Shown in pieces: positions 29,242-51,344 of a stretch of DNA of 64,000 nt. The position numbers and the translations under genes were made by a program. Position 1 is the first letter of the stretch, and each line of letters starts with the position of its first letter. Where the stretch lies: contig NC_134427.1 in assembly GCF_030867145.1 (NCBI RefSeq), positions 11,617,001 through 11,681,000 on the forward strand, written 5' to 3'. Source of the DNA: Opisthocomus hoazin (lineage: Eukaryota > Chordata > Aves > Opisthocomiformes > Opisthocomidae). The notes below the pieces were generated by a model. That model saw only the letters and a program-made list of their open reading frames with translations, was not told the DNA's origin and searched no databases.

Positions 29242-32200
29242 CTATAGTGCCGCTACTTTCAGCAGCACGGTGCCTGTTGGGTTCACCTCCACGCTCAGGT
29301 AGGACACCCAGCTGTAAACCCCCCAGTCCCTGCTGGCTGGCAGGACCTGCCGGACAGAGCATGCTGGGTTGCAGGCCACTCCATTGCCGAGGAAGGCGAG
29401 GGAGAAGGTGAAGTTCTGGGGTCCCCCAATCTCCTGCTGGTTCAGCACCGCCACTGCATAGGCTTGGCCAGACAGGGGCCGCTCCCACAGCTCAAAGTTG
29501 TTGTCCTGCCAAGGAGAAAATAAACCCAGGGCTTACATTAGCGAAGGCAGATCTGATGGTCTTAGTGCCTGTCTGTTTAAGCAAGCTTCAGGAACAAGCG
29601 GGCTCACTGGCCTTCTGTTCTCAAACCCTGAGCACGCCTCTGCACCCCGCAATGTCCCCAGTGTCCCCTTTCTGAGGAGGCTGGCTGCCTGCCTGTGCCC
29701 CGCACCTCCAGTAGGGTCCTGCTGTACCTTGGTGATTTGGTATCCCTGCTTGCCCAGTGGATCCTGGTTGATGGCGATCACCTCTTTGTTCTGGAGCAGC
29801 CACTTGGCTTCAGGGCTAATGTGCCGCAAGTCGTTGGACATGAAGAGGGGAGCTGCCATGATAGCCCACATTGCCATCTGAGTCACCGCCTGGTCCCAGC
29901 TCAGCCCAAAGTTTCCAATCACCAGCTGTGACAAGAAAACAAAAATGCCCGGTAACACTGCCTGCCAAGGAGAAAGTGGGCCACCAACCTGAAACCTTGG
30001 TAAATGACAGGATGCTGAGGGTGGGACCCCTGTTTGGGGACTGGTTAGATCGGCTGAGTGCCAGGAGCAGGAGCAGCTGGTTGGGAAAGGCATGGCATGA
30101 CCAGTGTGGCAATTCAGGATGAACCACTGGTGGAGGTAAAGAAGGACACTTAACTAACTAGGCAGCATTTAAGAATCTGCTTTCAGATGTAGCTGTTCCC
30201 TCCTTGCAATGCTGGCACCCAGCTGGGCGCCCAGGATTTTTCCCTCTGTTGGGAGATCAGCACTACAGAGACTGTTGCCCACTGCCACGCCTGTGTTCTC
30301 AGCTGGCACTGTGTGTAGAGGCTGTATTACACAGCCACAGTGCTTCCTCTGGCTCTGGTTCTTTCCAGCCAGGGACCATCTCATCACGTTCCCGATCCTA
30401 GAGCCCCATCAGAGCCCTTCCTCTCAATGTTTCTCCCTCCCCATCCTTCTCAGCCTACAGCTGAGGAAAGGCTTTTTGCTGGCGCTGCAATGGAGGTGGG
30501 CATTGCTCTACTTGCCATGTCAGGATCATTCCAGCCCCCTGGCCCAGCTATCTTCACAATGCTGTCCTGGTGAAGTGCTGTCCAGCCCAAGATATTCTTG
30601 ATGCTGGTCCAGGAATCGTAGACATCAAAAAAGTTCCTCCAGTGATTGCAGTACTGTTTGATCTCTGTGTAATTGGGCTGCCAAAACAGTGAATGTGGTT
30701 AGCCAGAGAGCCTGGCTGTACAAGAACAAGACTGTATACAAGGCTAGACTGGATCAGGGATAATTTAGGGATGATCTAGTGCATGGTGGCTCCCTAGGAC
30801 GCCTTGTGCCCAGTAACGCCAGTCTGCCATGCTCCAGACAGCACTACTGCTTCCCTTGGGAGAATAGTTCTGGCCACCTAGTTCTGACAGAAGATTCCTT
30901 TGAGTGCTATTTTACTGAAGGTGTGATGGGGCCAGTGGGATTAAACTGTGACATCCCAGTAATTACTGCCACTTCTTGGGTTTACACCCTTCAGTGACTA
31001 ATGGATTTAACTACCAGTGGGAGGGAATGGCAGCATCCTGTTCTGGTGGCACAGGAGAAGCCAGCTATGGGTGGAGAGCAACGTGTTGGTCATGGACCCT
31101 GGCTGGCAGAAATCTGTCGGTAAACAACGTGGAGAATTCCTATTACATAGGCTGTCCTAAAGTCTCTCTCCTGGTCCCCAGCGGTGACTGTAAGGCTGAG
31201 TCTGCAGCACTCTGCATCCGGAAGGAATAACACTGAATTATTGGCTAGCTGTGTGCATTGCCAACGTTTTGTTGCTTAGTTCCTTGGAGACAGAGAGCAG
31301 ATGGATGCTGCTGTGTTCCTTGGCACGCTCCACCTGGGCTGTGCCTTCATGCTGCAGGATCCTACTGAATTCTCTTCAGCAGAGTAATGACTCGCCTCAG
31401 GTTTACTTCAGGGCTCTAGAGGGAAAAAGCGGTTTTCCTCCACCTTACAGTTTTGTTCTGTCAGACCAGAGAGCAACAAGTTTCTCAGGAGGCTGTTTTG
31501 CAGTCTTAATGCTTTTCTGTTCTTCCCACTTTCAGCCCCAGGAAAGCCTTGAGAAACACTCCTTACCTGCTGCATGGGCCTCAGGTAGAAAGGCCACTCA
31601 CAGGAGTATACAATGCTCCTTCCAGTCTTGTTCAGGGCCAGAGACATGCGCCTGTAACCTAAAGGAAGAGGACAGAGGTTACATGATCTCCTTGGTCAAA
31701 CAGAAGAACTAATCCAATGTCACAGGTTCAGGTTTCAGTTCAGCTCTTGCAAAACCAAGAATAAACACGTGCTCGTGGCTGAAAGGCCACAGGGAGGGCA
31801 GGGGAGCTTATAGTCTGCAGCCAGTCTCCTGCCTCCCAAGGACAGGCGAGCTTCTTCACAGCTCTGCTACAGGTGATGGGCAGGCTTGTTGCCCCCAGGC
31901 TGTTGATCTCTTTGTGTGTACAGCCACGGGAGGAGGTTGTGGTTTTGCTGTGGCATTTTTTCCTCGAGATACCTGGGAAATACAAGTTGGTATCTATCAA
32001 GCTGCTGGGTAGAGCTTTACTGGTAGTGTTGCAGGAGTATGTTCTTATTGAGGCATTTGCACCATGTAGACCAGGCAGGAATGTAAAAGCACTAGCTTTG
32101 TCCTGTTCTTGTCCCCAGACAGCCCTGTTAACTCCCTTTTAATCACCAGAGAAGGAACAAAAAGTTTTCTCTCTTCCCCTGGAACTGCTTCAGTACAACT

Positions 32201-34223
32201 GGATTGTGTCTGGGTTACACGTATGATCCAGCGAGAGCTTTCAGCTCAGCTGTCACGTACGGTGCTGAGCTGTGCTCCTGACTGCGGCAGCTGGCATATG
32301 CCCCACCGGCTGGCTTCCACACGATTGTCACTTGGGCAGGTTCTCCCCACCAGGCAGAGCCAGGACTGTGTGCAGGATTCCTGCTGCCAAAGGCAGTGGT
32401 GCTGACCGTGCCAGCAGTGAGTGCCCAGTCAAGAGAAAACCGCCTTCTGAGTTGCACCATTCTTCCCACAGATCTGGTCCTGTGGCACTGGGATTTGCTT
32501 GTGCTTGCAGGGAGTCTGTAGCCGAGCCCCCTTGGCACAGTGAGCTACTGAGCTTTCAGCTGCTGACTTGCCAGCCTGTGTGCAAGTGACTTCTGAACAG
32601 GGGTTTACACTGACGTGATTTAAAGTGAAAACCCCAGCAGGATTTTCATGCCAGAATTCCCTTCATTTTTTTCTGTTAAAAGCCCCGATAACTGCCCTTT
32701 TTACTAGCTGCGCTAGCTTCAGGCTGATCTGTGTTGACATGGGCTCACCAAAGGAATTAAAGGTTAAGTGTGTGAAACGCCTTGAGCTCTCCAGTAAAGG
32801 TGCTGCAGAAGGGCAGAGCCTCTGCCAGGTTCAGAGCTGAGGCAGCAGTCTGCACAGAGAGCCCCCAGAGTACGCAGTCGATGTTCCTGTGCTCAGCAAG
32901 ACGTGGTCTCTGGTGTGAGCAAGCTGCTTTTTCGAGCTGTGCACAGCATTTAAAGCTCCAGGAGGCTGAGCAGGTAGAAAACACTTGGGCCAGCAACACT
33001 CACTACCTTGGGCTTGGAGCAGAGTCTCATACCCGCTTTGTAAGCAGATCCATTAAATGAGTATGCTCAGGGAAAAGCAGCTCCCTGGAGCGCACGCTGG
33101 GCCTGGAATCGCCGCTGCCTGCAGCTCCCGCCCCGTGGCGCAGCGCTGCCCTCGAGCCTGTGCCTACCTTCTGCCAGCAGCTCCAGCGTGTCCGAGTTGC
33201 AGCCGTCAAACTTCAGCAGGTCCACGCCCCAGGAGGCGAACGTTTGGGCGTCCAGGTCGTAGTGATTGTAACTGCCAGGGAACCCGGCGCACGTTTTGTT
33301 CCCGACATCACCGTAGATTCCCAGCTTCAGCCCCCTGGAGTGGACCTGCACTTGCAGACAGACAGACAGACAGACAGAGAGCTGGGGATGGGGCAGCAGG
33401 AAGCGGAGCTGGCCCGGCAAGCGAACCCAAACCTGTCTCTGGCAGGCAGGGCCTGAACTCAGCAGGCACCCGGCTGTCCCCACCCGGCCTGCCCCCGGCC
33501 CCCAGAGTGGCTGCAGGTCGGGTCCCAGGCTGCCGCCGCGGCCCCGCGCTGCGGCGGGTGGCACTCACGTAGTCGGCCAGCTTGCGGATCCCGCTGGGGA
33601 ACCGTTTCGGGTCAGCCTGGAGCCGGCCGCGCTCATCCCGCGCCGGGGCCATCCAGCAGTCGTCGATGCAGACGAACTCGTAGCCCGCGTCCCTCCAGCC
33701 CTCGGTGGCCATCACGTCGGCCATCTCTGCGAAGAGCTGCTCGCTGGGCACGGGGAGGCGGCGCGACCAGGACGGAAAGCGGAGAACGTGGCAGCCCGGT
33801 TGCTAGCACCGACACCGCAACCGGGCCGGCCGGGAGCGCGGCACCGGCCTGCGGGGAAGGACCCGGCACGGGGGCCGGCCTGGCGCTCTGCCCCGGCGTG
33901 GGGAGCGGACACCTGGGGCAGGGCCGCAGAGCATCGCACGGGGGCCGGCCGGCCCCGACCCGACACCCGCAGTGCCCGTGCCTGGGCTGCCCTGGCGCCG
34001 GCATCCCCCACCCCACCGCCCCGGGCCCCGGGGCACCCCCGCCCTCCCGCCGCCGGTACCTGACGCAGCGGCGCGGGTCGGTGGCGCAATCGGTGCCGCA
34101 GAGGAAGCGCTCCCAGTGCAGCCAGCCCATCGGCGGCGTCCGCGCCAGCCCGTTGTCCAGCGCCAGCGCCGCCGCCATGGCCGCTGCCGCCAGAGCCCAG
34201 CGCAGAGCCCGCCGTGCCGCCAT
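29242..34223 (-). CDS. GLA: GLA, lysosomal alpha-galactosidase A (7 exons, 410 aa)
   Basis: GLA removes terminal alpha-galactose from globotriaosylceramide in lysosomes; its loss in human is Fabry disease. Exons in transcript order: 34060-34223, 33569-33743, 33168-33345, 31567-31658, 30516-30677, 29728-29925, 29242-29505. The start is the ATG at 34223-34221, giving an Ala-rich signal peptide before [19 protein letters not shown]. The catalytic Asp residues sit in LLKFDGC and GGWNDPDM. N-glycosylation sites NKT, NKT and NYT line up with human N139, N192 and N215. Cys pairs are kept (FLCGTDC, YSCEWP, QYCNHW, ACNPAC). The substrate-selecting Glu (SCEWP) marks it as GLA, not NAGA, but the human Leu206 position is Phe here. 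The intron after exon 5 starts with GC (GACATG|GCAAGT). The C-terminus stops at VLLKVAAL, 410 aa against 429 in human. Confidence 0.96.
33355..33379. repeat. (GACA)n microsatellite serving as GLA intron 2 pyrimidine tract
   Basis: About six tetranucleotide units. In the GLA transcript this reads TCTGTCTG... and ends about 10 bases before the exon 3 acceptor (TGCAG|GTCC), so it supplies the polypyrimidine tract. Confidence 0.85.
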
Positions 34224-34460
34224 GACCGCCGCCGAGCCGACGGCGCTCTGGCCGGCCAATCACTGCGCGGCGCCCGCCACCCTCGGCCAATCCCCGGTGG
34301 CGAGCTGCGCCGCGGCCCGCCCTCTGCCCGTCAGCTGGGCGAGGCGGGAGGGGACAAGGCGGCGGTGGGGGCGGGCTGCCCGCCCCGCGGGCTCCGGCGG
34401 ACGCGTGGCAGGGCCGGCCTTCCCCGGCTGCTGCACCGAGGCGCTTGTGAGGGGCCGGGG
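34224..34460 (-). promoter_or_regulatory. GLA CpG-island promoter
   Basis: Very CpG-rich DNA directly upstream of the GLA start codon. GCCAAT motifs occur on plus at 34255-34260 and again near 34287, i.e. CCAAT boxes in reverse orientation to GLA. No TATA box was seen. Confidence 0.5.
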
Positions 34461-37400
34461 GACTGCGCCCGGGCTGGGAACCTGTGCGGGCCCCTTCCCC
34501 CTGCCGCCGGGCCCGGCCCTGCGGCGGCGCGGCCCCGGGCTCAGGGCCGCGGGAGCTGCCCGCAGTGGGCCTGCGGCGTCAGCGCTGCCCGCGGGAGCAC
34601 GGGCTCCTGTGGAAGGGGGATTGCCCCCACGGGCCCGGGGCTTGGTTTCGGCTCCGTTCTTCAGCCCTGGCTCGGAACCTGGTGGAGCAGGTCCTGGCGG
34701 AGCCCTCAGGCAGCTCCTTCCCCCTGCACGCTGTCCCCTCTGCCGCTGCTGCCCTCGTAACCCACCCGGGTCCCTCCAGCCCTCAGCTGTACGCCGGGTC
34801 CGTCTGCCTCGCTGTGCCCGTTACGCTGGGCGCTGCCGCTCCTGGACTGCGGCAGCTGGCCCAGCGTCAGTGGAGGAGGACGGGTTCGGTGCCACGGCGC
34901 TTCTCCAGACAGCACCTTGGGGCCCGCCTTCCGGCTGCGTGGGGCGCTGGGGGCACAGGGCTCTCCGCTGTGCTGCGGGGCTGGCGGGGTCTCTGCCGTG
35001 AGCTCGGGGTGTTTCCTGGTACTGCAGGCTGGGAGGTGAGGAGGCGGGCAGGGTGTCTGCAGAGCCTGGCTCTCGCCTTGCAGGGATCTGAGGAGCAGAG
35101 CGAAGCCTGGGCTGGATCTAGCGCTGGCGAGAGGGCGATGCAGAGCGTGGGGTATGGCTGGGCTGTTCGCTGCCACTCTGCCTGCTCGTGGGGATCTCTG
35201 AGGGGCTGGGCCTGGCACGTCTCTGCCTGGGGTACCTGTGCCCATCCAGATATTTGCACTCAAAGACTGTGGTCTCCGAACAAGTTCAGCCATGAGAATA
35301 AGTCACAGTCACTGGACATCGCCCTGTTTGCACCAGTAAATCAGCTTGACTGGGGGGTGAGAGGAGAACCTCTGGGAAGGGGCAATGCTGGTGTCAGCAA
35401 GGACCCAGAGAGCTGTAAGGGGTACCTGCATCCCAGTCAGTGTCTCTGAGCCCCAGCTTTAAGCCCTGGTTTTGCCAGAGTCGCACAGCCGTGAGCACTG
35501 CTGGGCCTCGTGCTGCTGGAGGTAATCTGCCCTGGCAGCACGTGTGGCCTGCCGGGGAGGCATGGAAGCTCTTGCTGCCAAGGCAGCAGTGGGAAGCGAG
35601 GAGCCGATTCTTCCCAGCTGTACATCTCGCCCAGGGCTGGACCAGCCCTTGCGGCCCCGCTGGGGCTCCCCTCGTGGGATGTGCCACAGCAGGAGGAGGG
35701 GAGCAGGATGGGACCAGTGCAGGACCAGGGCCGCTGCAGCGCTGGGCTCTGGGTGCCACTGGTGCATGGGGCCAGCGAGCCATCTCGCTAGGTGTCCTCC
35801 GATCCCTGCTCTGGTGCATCCAGGAAACAAAAGCTCTTCAGAGCCCGTGGTTTGATAATTGCTCCTTGTTTCAGTGCCGGGGTCCTCCCACTGCCCCTTG
35901 AGCGGCTGAAGCGCAGAGGCTTCTCAACGTCGGACAAAACAAGCCACTTTAGGGACTGGAAAACCTCATCGCTTTGTTTTTTCTTGTGCAAAGCTGCAGC
36001 CCAGAGCCAGGCAGTTATCCCGTATTCCCAGGGCTTGGGATTGCTGCAGAGCTTATCCATGCTTGTCACCGGGCTCCAGCCCTCCCTCGCTGCCCCTTTC
36101 CGGGTGTCCCGCCTGCCCCTGGGAGTACCTGGCGCACTCCCCCTCCTTGGGCTGGGGGACAACGGGGCGCCCCGTGGCCTGTGTGTGATGGCTGGCCTCC
36201 CCTGGGCAGTTCAGGCTGATTCCCAAAGCGATGCTGGGGGGCTGGCTGGGGGTGTGGGGTTTGGCAGGGCGCTGGCAAAGCCCCCCTGAGTGGGCAGCAG
36301 TGCTGGGCTGTGGTGTGATACTGGAGCTTAGATGGCAGGGGCCAAAGTGCCCCTTGGCTCCTGGGGCTCACCTGTGCGGGGGCAGGGCTGGCAGAACTGT
36401 GCTGAGGGCTGGGGTGCCAACACAGCCACGCTGCCCGAGCACCCTGAGCCTGTACGACCTTCCCTGTGGCCCCTCCCAGGGCCGGCCGCAGCGGGTCTGC
36501 AGTCCTGCAACAGCACCGTGCAGCCTGGCGTGGCCGGATCTTAGCAGGGAGCTGCCAGTCCTGGTGCTTTCCTCGTGCCTTGGTTTTCCCATCTGTAAGG
36601 AGCAGCCCTGGCCCACTCAGGGCTGGCTGGCTGTTACTGGAGCTTTGGAGCTTGATACTGTCTTTAAAACAATCCATGCCTGGGCAACGTGCGAAGGCTG
36701 CTGAGCGTTGGGAGCCTCAGCAGGGCTGTCACCTGTTCTTGCTGCACTCAACTCACCTGGTTCTAAACCCACTGTCCCGAACAGCATGGGACATGGTGTC
36801 CATCTGGGCAGGGTGGTTTGCTAAACCTCTGGCAGCTGACGCTGCTCCAAGGCCGCTGCAGGCTGTAGGTGCGGGCAGGAGGCCCTGGTGAGGGAGCAGG
36901 GGAGGAAGGGAAGGGTCGGTGCCCCAATGGCACCATGCGCAGCAGCAGAGTGCGGCTCCAGCAGGATCAGGCCCTCTGTGATGGCAGAGTGGGGGCCTGA
37001 CTGGCATGCTGTCGCAGCGCCTGGCCAAGGACATGTTTCCTCAGCCCCATGCAGGACTCCCAGGGAGTGCTTGGGGCTGGTGAGGGGCAATGCTGCCCCA
37101 AACCTGTGTGTGTCCATGGCTGCCTGGCCCTCGGCACGCTGTTGGGCAGGCTGACAGGGAGCTGCCAGTGCTGATGATGCTCATTTTACTGTCTGGGAAT
37201 CCTGTTAACTCAGTATAACTCCACTAACTTCCATTTAAACCAGCAATTAACTTGGCTATGGCTGTTGGTCCTGTGCCCACTGCTGCTTCCTGTGGTGGCT
37301 GGGATGCATCCCCCAATGCACAGTTTCGGAGGGGAATGGAAAACCTACTCCATCGGAAGGCCGTGGGCTTTGCTGGGGGATGGAGCCACGTCCCAGAGCT

Positions 37401-40400
37401 GGGCCCTGGCCACGCTGCAATCTGCAGGAGGGCATGGGGCTTAGCAGCCCCAGCCTGGGTTCTGCTGCTGTCCCCAAGGTGTGAGGGACCCGCTGGAGCT
37501 GTGTGCTGGAGGGCAGTGACAGCCCTGCAGCTGTGTGGGTGTCCCAGCGGCTCCCAGTCCAAACTGGGCTGCTGGGAGGACCAAGGGTAGGGGCTGAGTA
37601 CTGCTCCTGACCCTGAAACTGCTCCCAGGGACACCCGAACCACAAGGCTTTGCGGGGCCGTGGGGCAGCTTTTGCTAGAGCAGTGCCAGCAGCGAGACAC
37701 AGCCCCCCTGATGCGTCCAGCGCGTGGGACCTGGGGGTTTAGCCTAGGAAGAGTGTGTTGGGTTATCACCATTTTCATTCTTCCAGGACGTGCCGGTTCC
37801 CGGAGCTGTGTGGCTGAGGGCTGACCGCAGCGTTTGTCTCCAAACAGATGCTGTGTGCCCAGACCTGACATTTGACAAGAGAGAGAAAGGAGAGCAGGGA
37901 GTGAAGAAACTAGGGCACTGCTCTCGAGTGAAGCAGCTCCCGGCTCTGCCATTAGCTGCATCCTCTCTGGGTTTGGGGTGGGGGCAGGAGCAAGACCTCG
38001 GGGGGATTTGGTTTATCCCATGTGAAGAACAACCCAAGTACCAAACCAGCGTGGGTGCACCTCGCTTTCTCTCCTCCCTGCTGCAGAAGACCCTGATGGG
38101 GCCGGGCAGGCGACGGGGCTGCGAGGTACCAACAGAGCTGGTCTGTGAAACTTGGCCAGGAGGACAGAGGGAGATTGATGTTTGCTTGGGCGCTCGGCCC
38201 TCAGCTGTGGGCTCTGCCTGCCCCCGCGCCAGCTGGGGACAAAAGCGCTGGCCCCGGGTGGCACTGTATGGCTGGCGTAAGCCCCCCAGGACAGCTGGCA
38301 GCTCTGTAAGGCTGGCGCCTGCCCAGCGAGCCGGCGCGAGGGCGCCGTGTGGGAAGGCTCAGCCATCGGGGTACTCACCCGTGTTCGGGTGTCTGAGCTC
38401 CACCGTAGAGCCGGAGCCCCCTCCGCCCCACATCTGCCCAGTCTTGGGTCCTGTCCCCTGGCCACGCCTGGATGGGGTGGAAAGGAGCTGGGGTGGCAGC
38501 AGGGAGCACCCCACAGAGCTGAGGGGAAAGGGGAGGGATGGGGTTTGGGGCTGGGAGCTCACAGGGGGGCTCCCGCCCAACCCTGCTGACATCTTCCACA
38601 TGGGAGATAAAGCCTGACAGTCACCACCAATTGTGTCAGAAAAATCACCCATGGAAGTAAGGATATCAGGTGTATATATATATACACATATATATATATA
38701 TGGGTGTAATTGCAGGTCACGGCTCCTGTCACCACAGGGCTGTTTTGTCCTCATCCCCATGTCCCTCCCACACACGGGGGGCCCCACTGGAAGCTGGAGC
38801 TGGCTGCAGGGTCCTTGGCAGAGACGAACCCCCAGCACACCACTGAAAATCCCAGAAAGGTTTTATTTGTGTAGGAAGATCGATGCTGTTTAAAAACCCA
38901 CCACTACTAGAGGGTGGCTTGGCCGCCCAGCACCTGCGGGTGCTGCCTGCGTGCTGGCACCTCCTCATTTGGCGCTGCCTCGGTGGCCGGGTGCTAGGTG
39001 AGCTGAGGAGACAAGGTGCACCTCTTCCTCTGCCTCCAAACAGGCCCTCCCCAAAAACAAGTCTTGAAAGCCTGGCCTGGACACACGGTGGGGCCCTGTG
39101 GTGACCCCCACTGTGGGGAAGGCATGCACGGTGGTGGTGGGATGGACCTGGCTCGGCCCATCCTGGTGGGTCCCGGCTGTGCCCTGGGGCCAGTTCTCCT
39201 CCACTTGCCCCATCTGTGTCGTGGGTGCGTGCGGCTGAGCACTCTGTGGGGGTTGGGGGGCTGGGCAGGGGGTGTGGGGTGTGGGGCTTTGCTCCCAGTG
39301 AGTCATGCAAGGGAGAGGGTGATGCATGCCGGGCCAGGGGCCATGGCAGGGGGTTCTGCCCAGGTCTGGTACCAGCAGACAGTGCTGGCCTCCCACCCAC
39401 GTGCCCCTGCCCTGCAGGCTCCCTTTTGCCATGACAAGGTGGGTCACCGGGGCCTTGCCATGCCATGGTGACACCACAGCCTCCAAGGAAAGGGGCGAAT
39501 CCTGTTTCCACCCTGCCCTGCCTGCAAGACCCTGGGCCCTCTCCTGTGCCCGGGGTCATGTGGGGACAGACCGCGCTGGGCTGCGAGCCCCTCCGGGCTG
39601 GCTGTGAGCAGGGGAAAAGGAGAGCATCAACACATTTCTCTCTGTAGGACCTACATAAACATCACCTACTGCTTTTATTTCCTGTTAACCACAGAGGATA
39701 TCCAGGTCTGGAGGGCTGGAAGCCTTGCTGAGCTTGTCCTGTTGAGGTTTTGGATGCTCTCCTCTCCAGTTGAGGAGAAGCAGGGGTGAACCTGTCTGGG
39801 GGACGCCATGCCCGGACACCAGGGTGGGGAGAAAGCTGGGGAATGGGGTGGTTTTCACCTCCAGCTGTGCTGGCACTGTGGTGCCGTGGGAACGCAGCAG
39901 TCTGGGGATGCCACCACTCACTCTGCTCCTCCAAAGGGATCGGCCAGGCTGGCCCCACTACTTTCATCCCGAAAAATGTTCCTCAGAAGACGGGCTGTGG
40001 GCCCTACCTGAAGGGCCATCTGTGCCCCTTCGCTGTCAGCGGGGCCGGGCTCACCTGCTGTCTGCCCCAGGGCTAGTGTTTCCTTGGCAGAAGCAGAGCC
40101 TCCTGCCCAGTGTCCCGGCCACAGTCCTGCCCGTGACCGTGGGCATCATGGGCAGTTCCGGGCTCTGCAGGGAGGGGAGCATCCCCGCCCCGCTGCTTTG
40201 CTGTGCATTGGAGCTGGCTGGGGGCTGCAGGGGCCCTGTCTGTTGCTGGGCTGGGGCTACAGGGCCATAACCAGCACCCCACACAGTCTGGGCGCAGGCA
40301 GGGGTGCTGCCTGCTGTTTTCTGCAGCAAAGCTCTGGGCTAGGAGAGGAGAGAGGACTGCAGCCTCTCACCTGGCTGCTTGTGGCCCACGGCTCAGTGAC

Positions 40401-40840
40401 GCAGCCTAGAGAAGCAGCAGCCCAGCATGGAAGGTGCGGAGAGGCAGAGGGCGTTTGGCTACAAGGTTGTGTTCCCTGGCCACAAGCTGTGCAGCACCCT
40501 AAAGTACCTGGGACTCCCCTGTGCCATGGCAGTGCAGCATCCCAGGGTACCTGGGGGTCCCCCAGCAGCACAGCATCCCTGGGTACCCGTGGGTGACACC
40601 ATGCAGGAGGCAGGAGGGGTCCCTCTCTCCAGCTGACTGTGGGGACCTGGGGTTGCTGATCCCCTCCCTCGGTGCCCCAGCACCTGAAGGGGCATGGGGG
40701 CTGCCACGTGTCCGGGCTCTGAGACCCATCCCAGCTGTGCCACTGCTCCAGGACAGAGGGAAACTTGGTTCTGGCTCAGCTTGTGGCATCCAGGTGCACT
40801 GGGGGGGTCAGACCGAGAGGCAGCCATGCTTTTCCAGGTC
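34461..40840. other. Gene-free interval between GLA and GLRA4
   Basis: No open frame here resembles a known protein. In human this side of GLA begins with HNRNPH2 and the ARMCX/BEX/TCEAL cluster; nothing like an HNRNPH RRM was found. The interval holds GC-rich unique-looking DNA, a short TA microsatellite (38671-38700) and probably the GLRA4 3' UTR, with candidate minus-strand AATAAA at 39679-39674 and 38867-38862. Confidence 0.5.
38671..38700. repeat. (TA)n microsatellite, interrupted
   Basis: Two short TA runs flank an ACACA interruption, in intergenic DNA downstream of GLRA4. Confidence 0.85.
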
Positions 40841-50563
<9,723 letters not shown>

Positions 50564-50960
50564 CCCGCCGCAGCCCGCAGCCCCGCCGCAGCCCGCAGCC
50601 CCGCCGCCCCGGGCGCACGGGCATGACCCGGCCGGCGGCGGCCCCGCTCCCGCTCCCGCCGCTCCGGGGGCCCGGTCCCGCTCCTCATAGTCCGGGCGGG
50701 CGGGAGCCCCGCCGCGGGGTGGGCGCCGGCCGGCTGCGGGCCCCGGGAGCCGGGCGGAGCCTGACCCGGCCGCGGCGGGGAGGAGGCGGGCAGCGAGGAG
50801 CCCCCCGCCGCCGTGCCCGCCCCTTCCCTGCCGCCGCCCTCGGGGAGCTGCGCCGCGCCCGTCGCGGCTGTGCGGGAGCCCGCAGCCCCCGCGGGGGCTC
50901 CTCGGCGCGGCGGGGGGGGGGGGGGGGGGGGCAGCTCCCTGCGGGGGTCGCGGGACGCTC
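50564..50960 (-). promoter_or_regulatory. GLRA4 5' UTR and CpG-island promoter, with a 20-G run
   Basis: CpG-dense DNA lies upstream of the GLRA4 ATG. A short duplicated CCGCAGCCCGCAGCCC unit lies just upstream of the start codon. A homopolymer of 20 G on plus (50912-50931) reads as poly-C in the transcript orientation. The transcription start is not resolvable. Confidence 0.45.
50912..50931. repeat. Poly-G homopolymer (20 G)
   Basis: An uninterrupted run of 20 G on plus inside the GLRA4 promoter CpG island. It could fold as a G-quadruplex; its exact length is prone to sequencing error. Confidence 0.85.
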
Positions 50961-51344
50961 CGGGGTTCAGGGGTGCGGCGGGGCCGGGAGCCGTGCGGGG
51001 GCCGAGGGGGGGGCCTGGAGGTGCGGGGCACAGCCGGACGCCTTGCCCCCGCCGCCCGGCCTGGGCGCGCCTGTCCCGGGCTGGGACTCAGCCCCGCTGC
51101 CGGGACCCCCGCGCTTGCCTCTCCCGGAGGCTGTGGGTGTCGGTCCCGGCCCTCTGCAGGGGCAGGGGAGGCTGGGCGGCCGTGCCTGCCCGGTGCGAGG
51201 GCCGCCGCGGCTGCCGGGGAGGGGGAAACCGCGGCAGGGGGAGGGGGGCTGTGTTCACCGGGGCAGCGCAGGCAGGGCTGGGACTATGCTCGGCTGCCTC
51301 TGCCCTGGCCCCTGGGGCCGCCTGGACGAGCCACGGAGTCGCCT

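Noticed and set aside
34257-34259. Upstream in-frame start for GLA giving a longer N-terminus
   Set aside because: The codon there is TTG, not ATG. The ATG at 34223 gives a normal signal peptide directly before LDNGLARTP.
33898-35001. Long plus-strand open frames upstream of GLA
   Set aside because: They lie in the GLA CpG island and read as Pro/Arg/Ala-rich sequence with no match to HNRNPH2 or any other known protein.
35788-36162. Minus-strand open frame of 124 codons in the GLA-GLRA4 gap
   Set aside because: It has a less biased composition than its neighbours, but no splice context, domain or homology I recognise, so it is not called as a gene.
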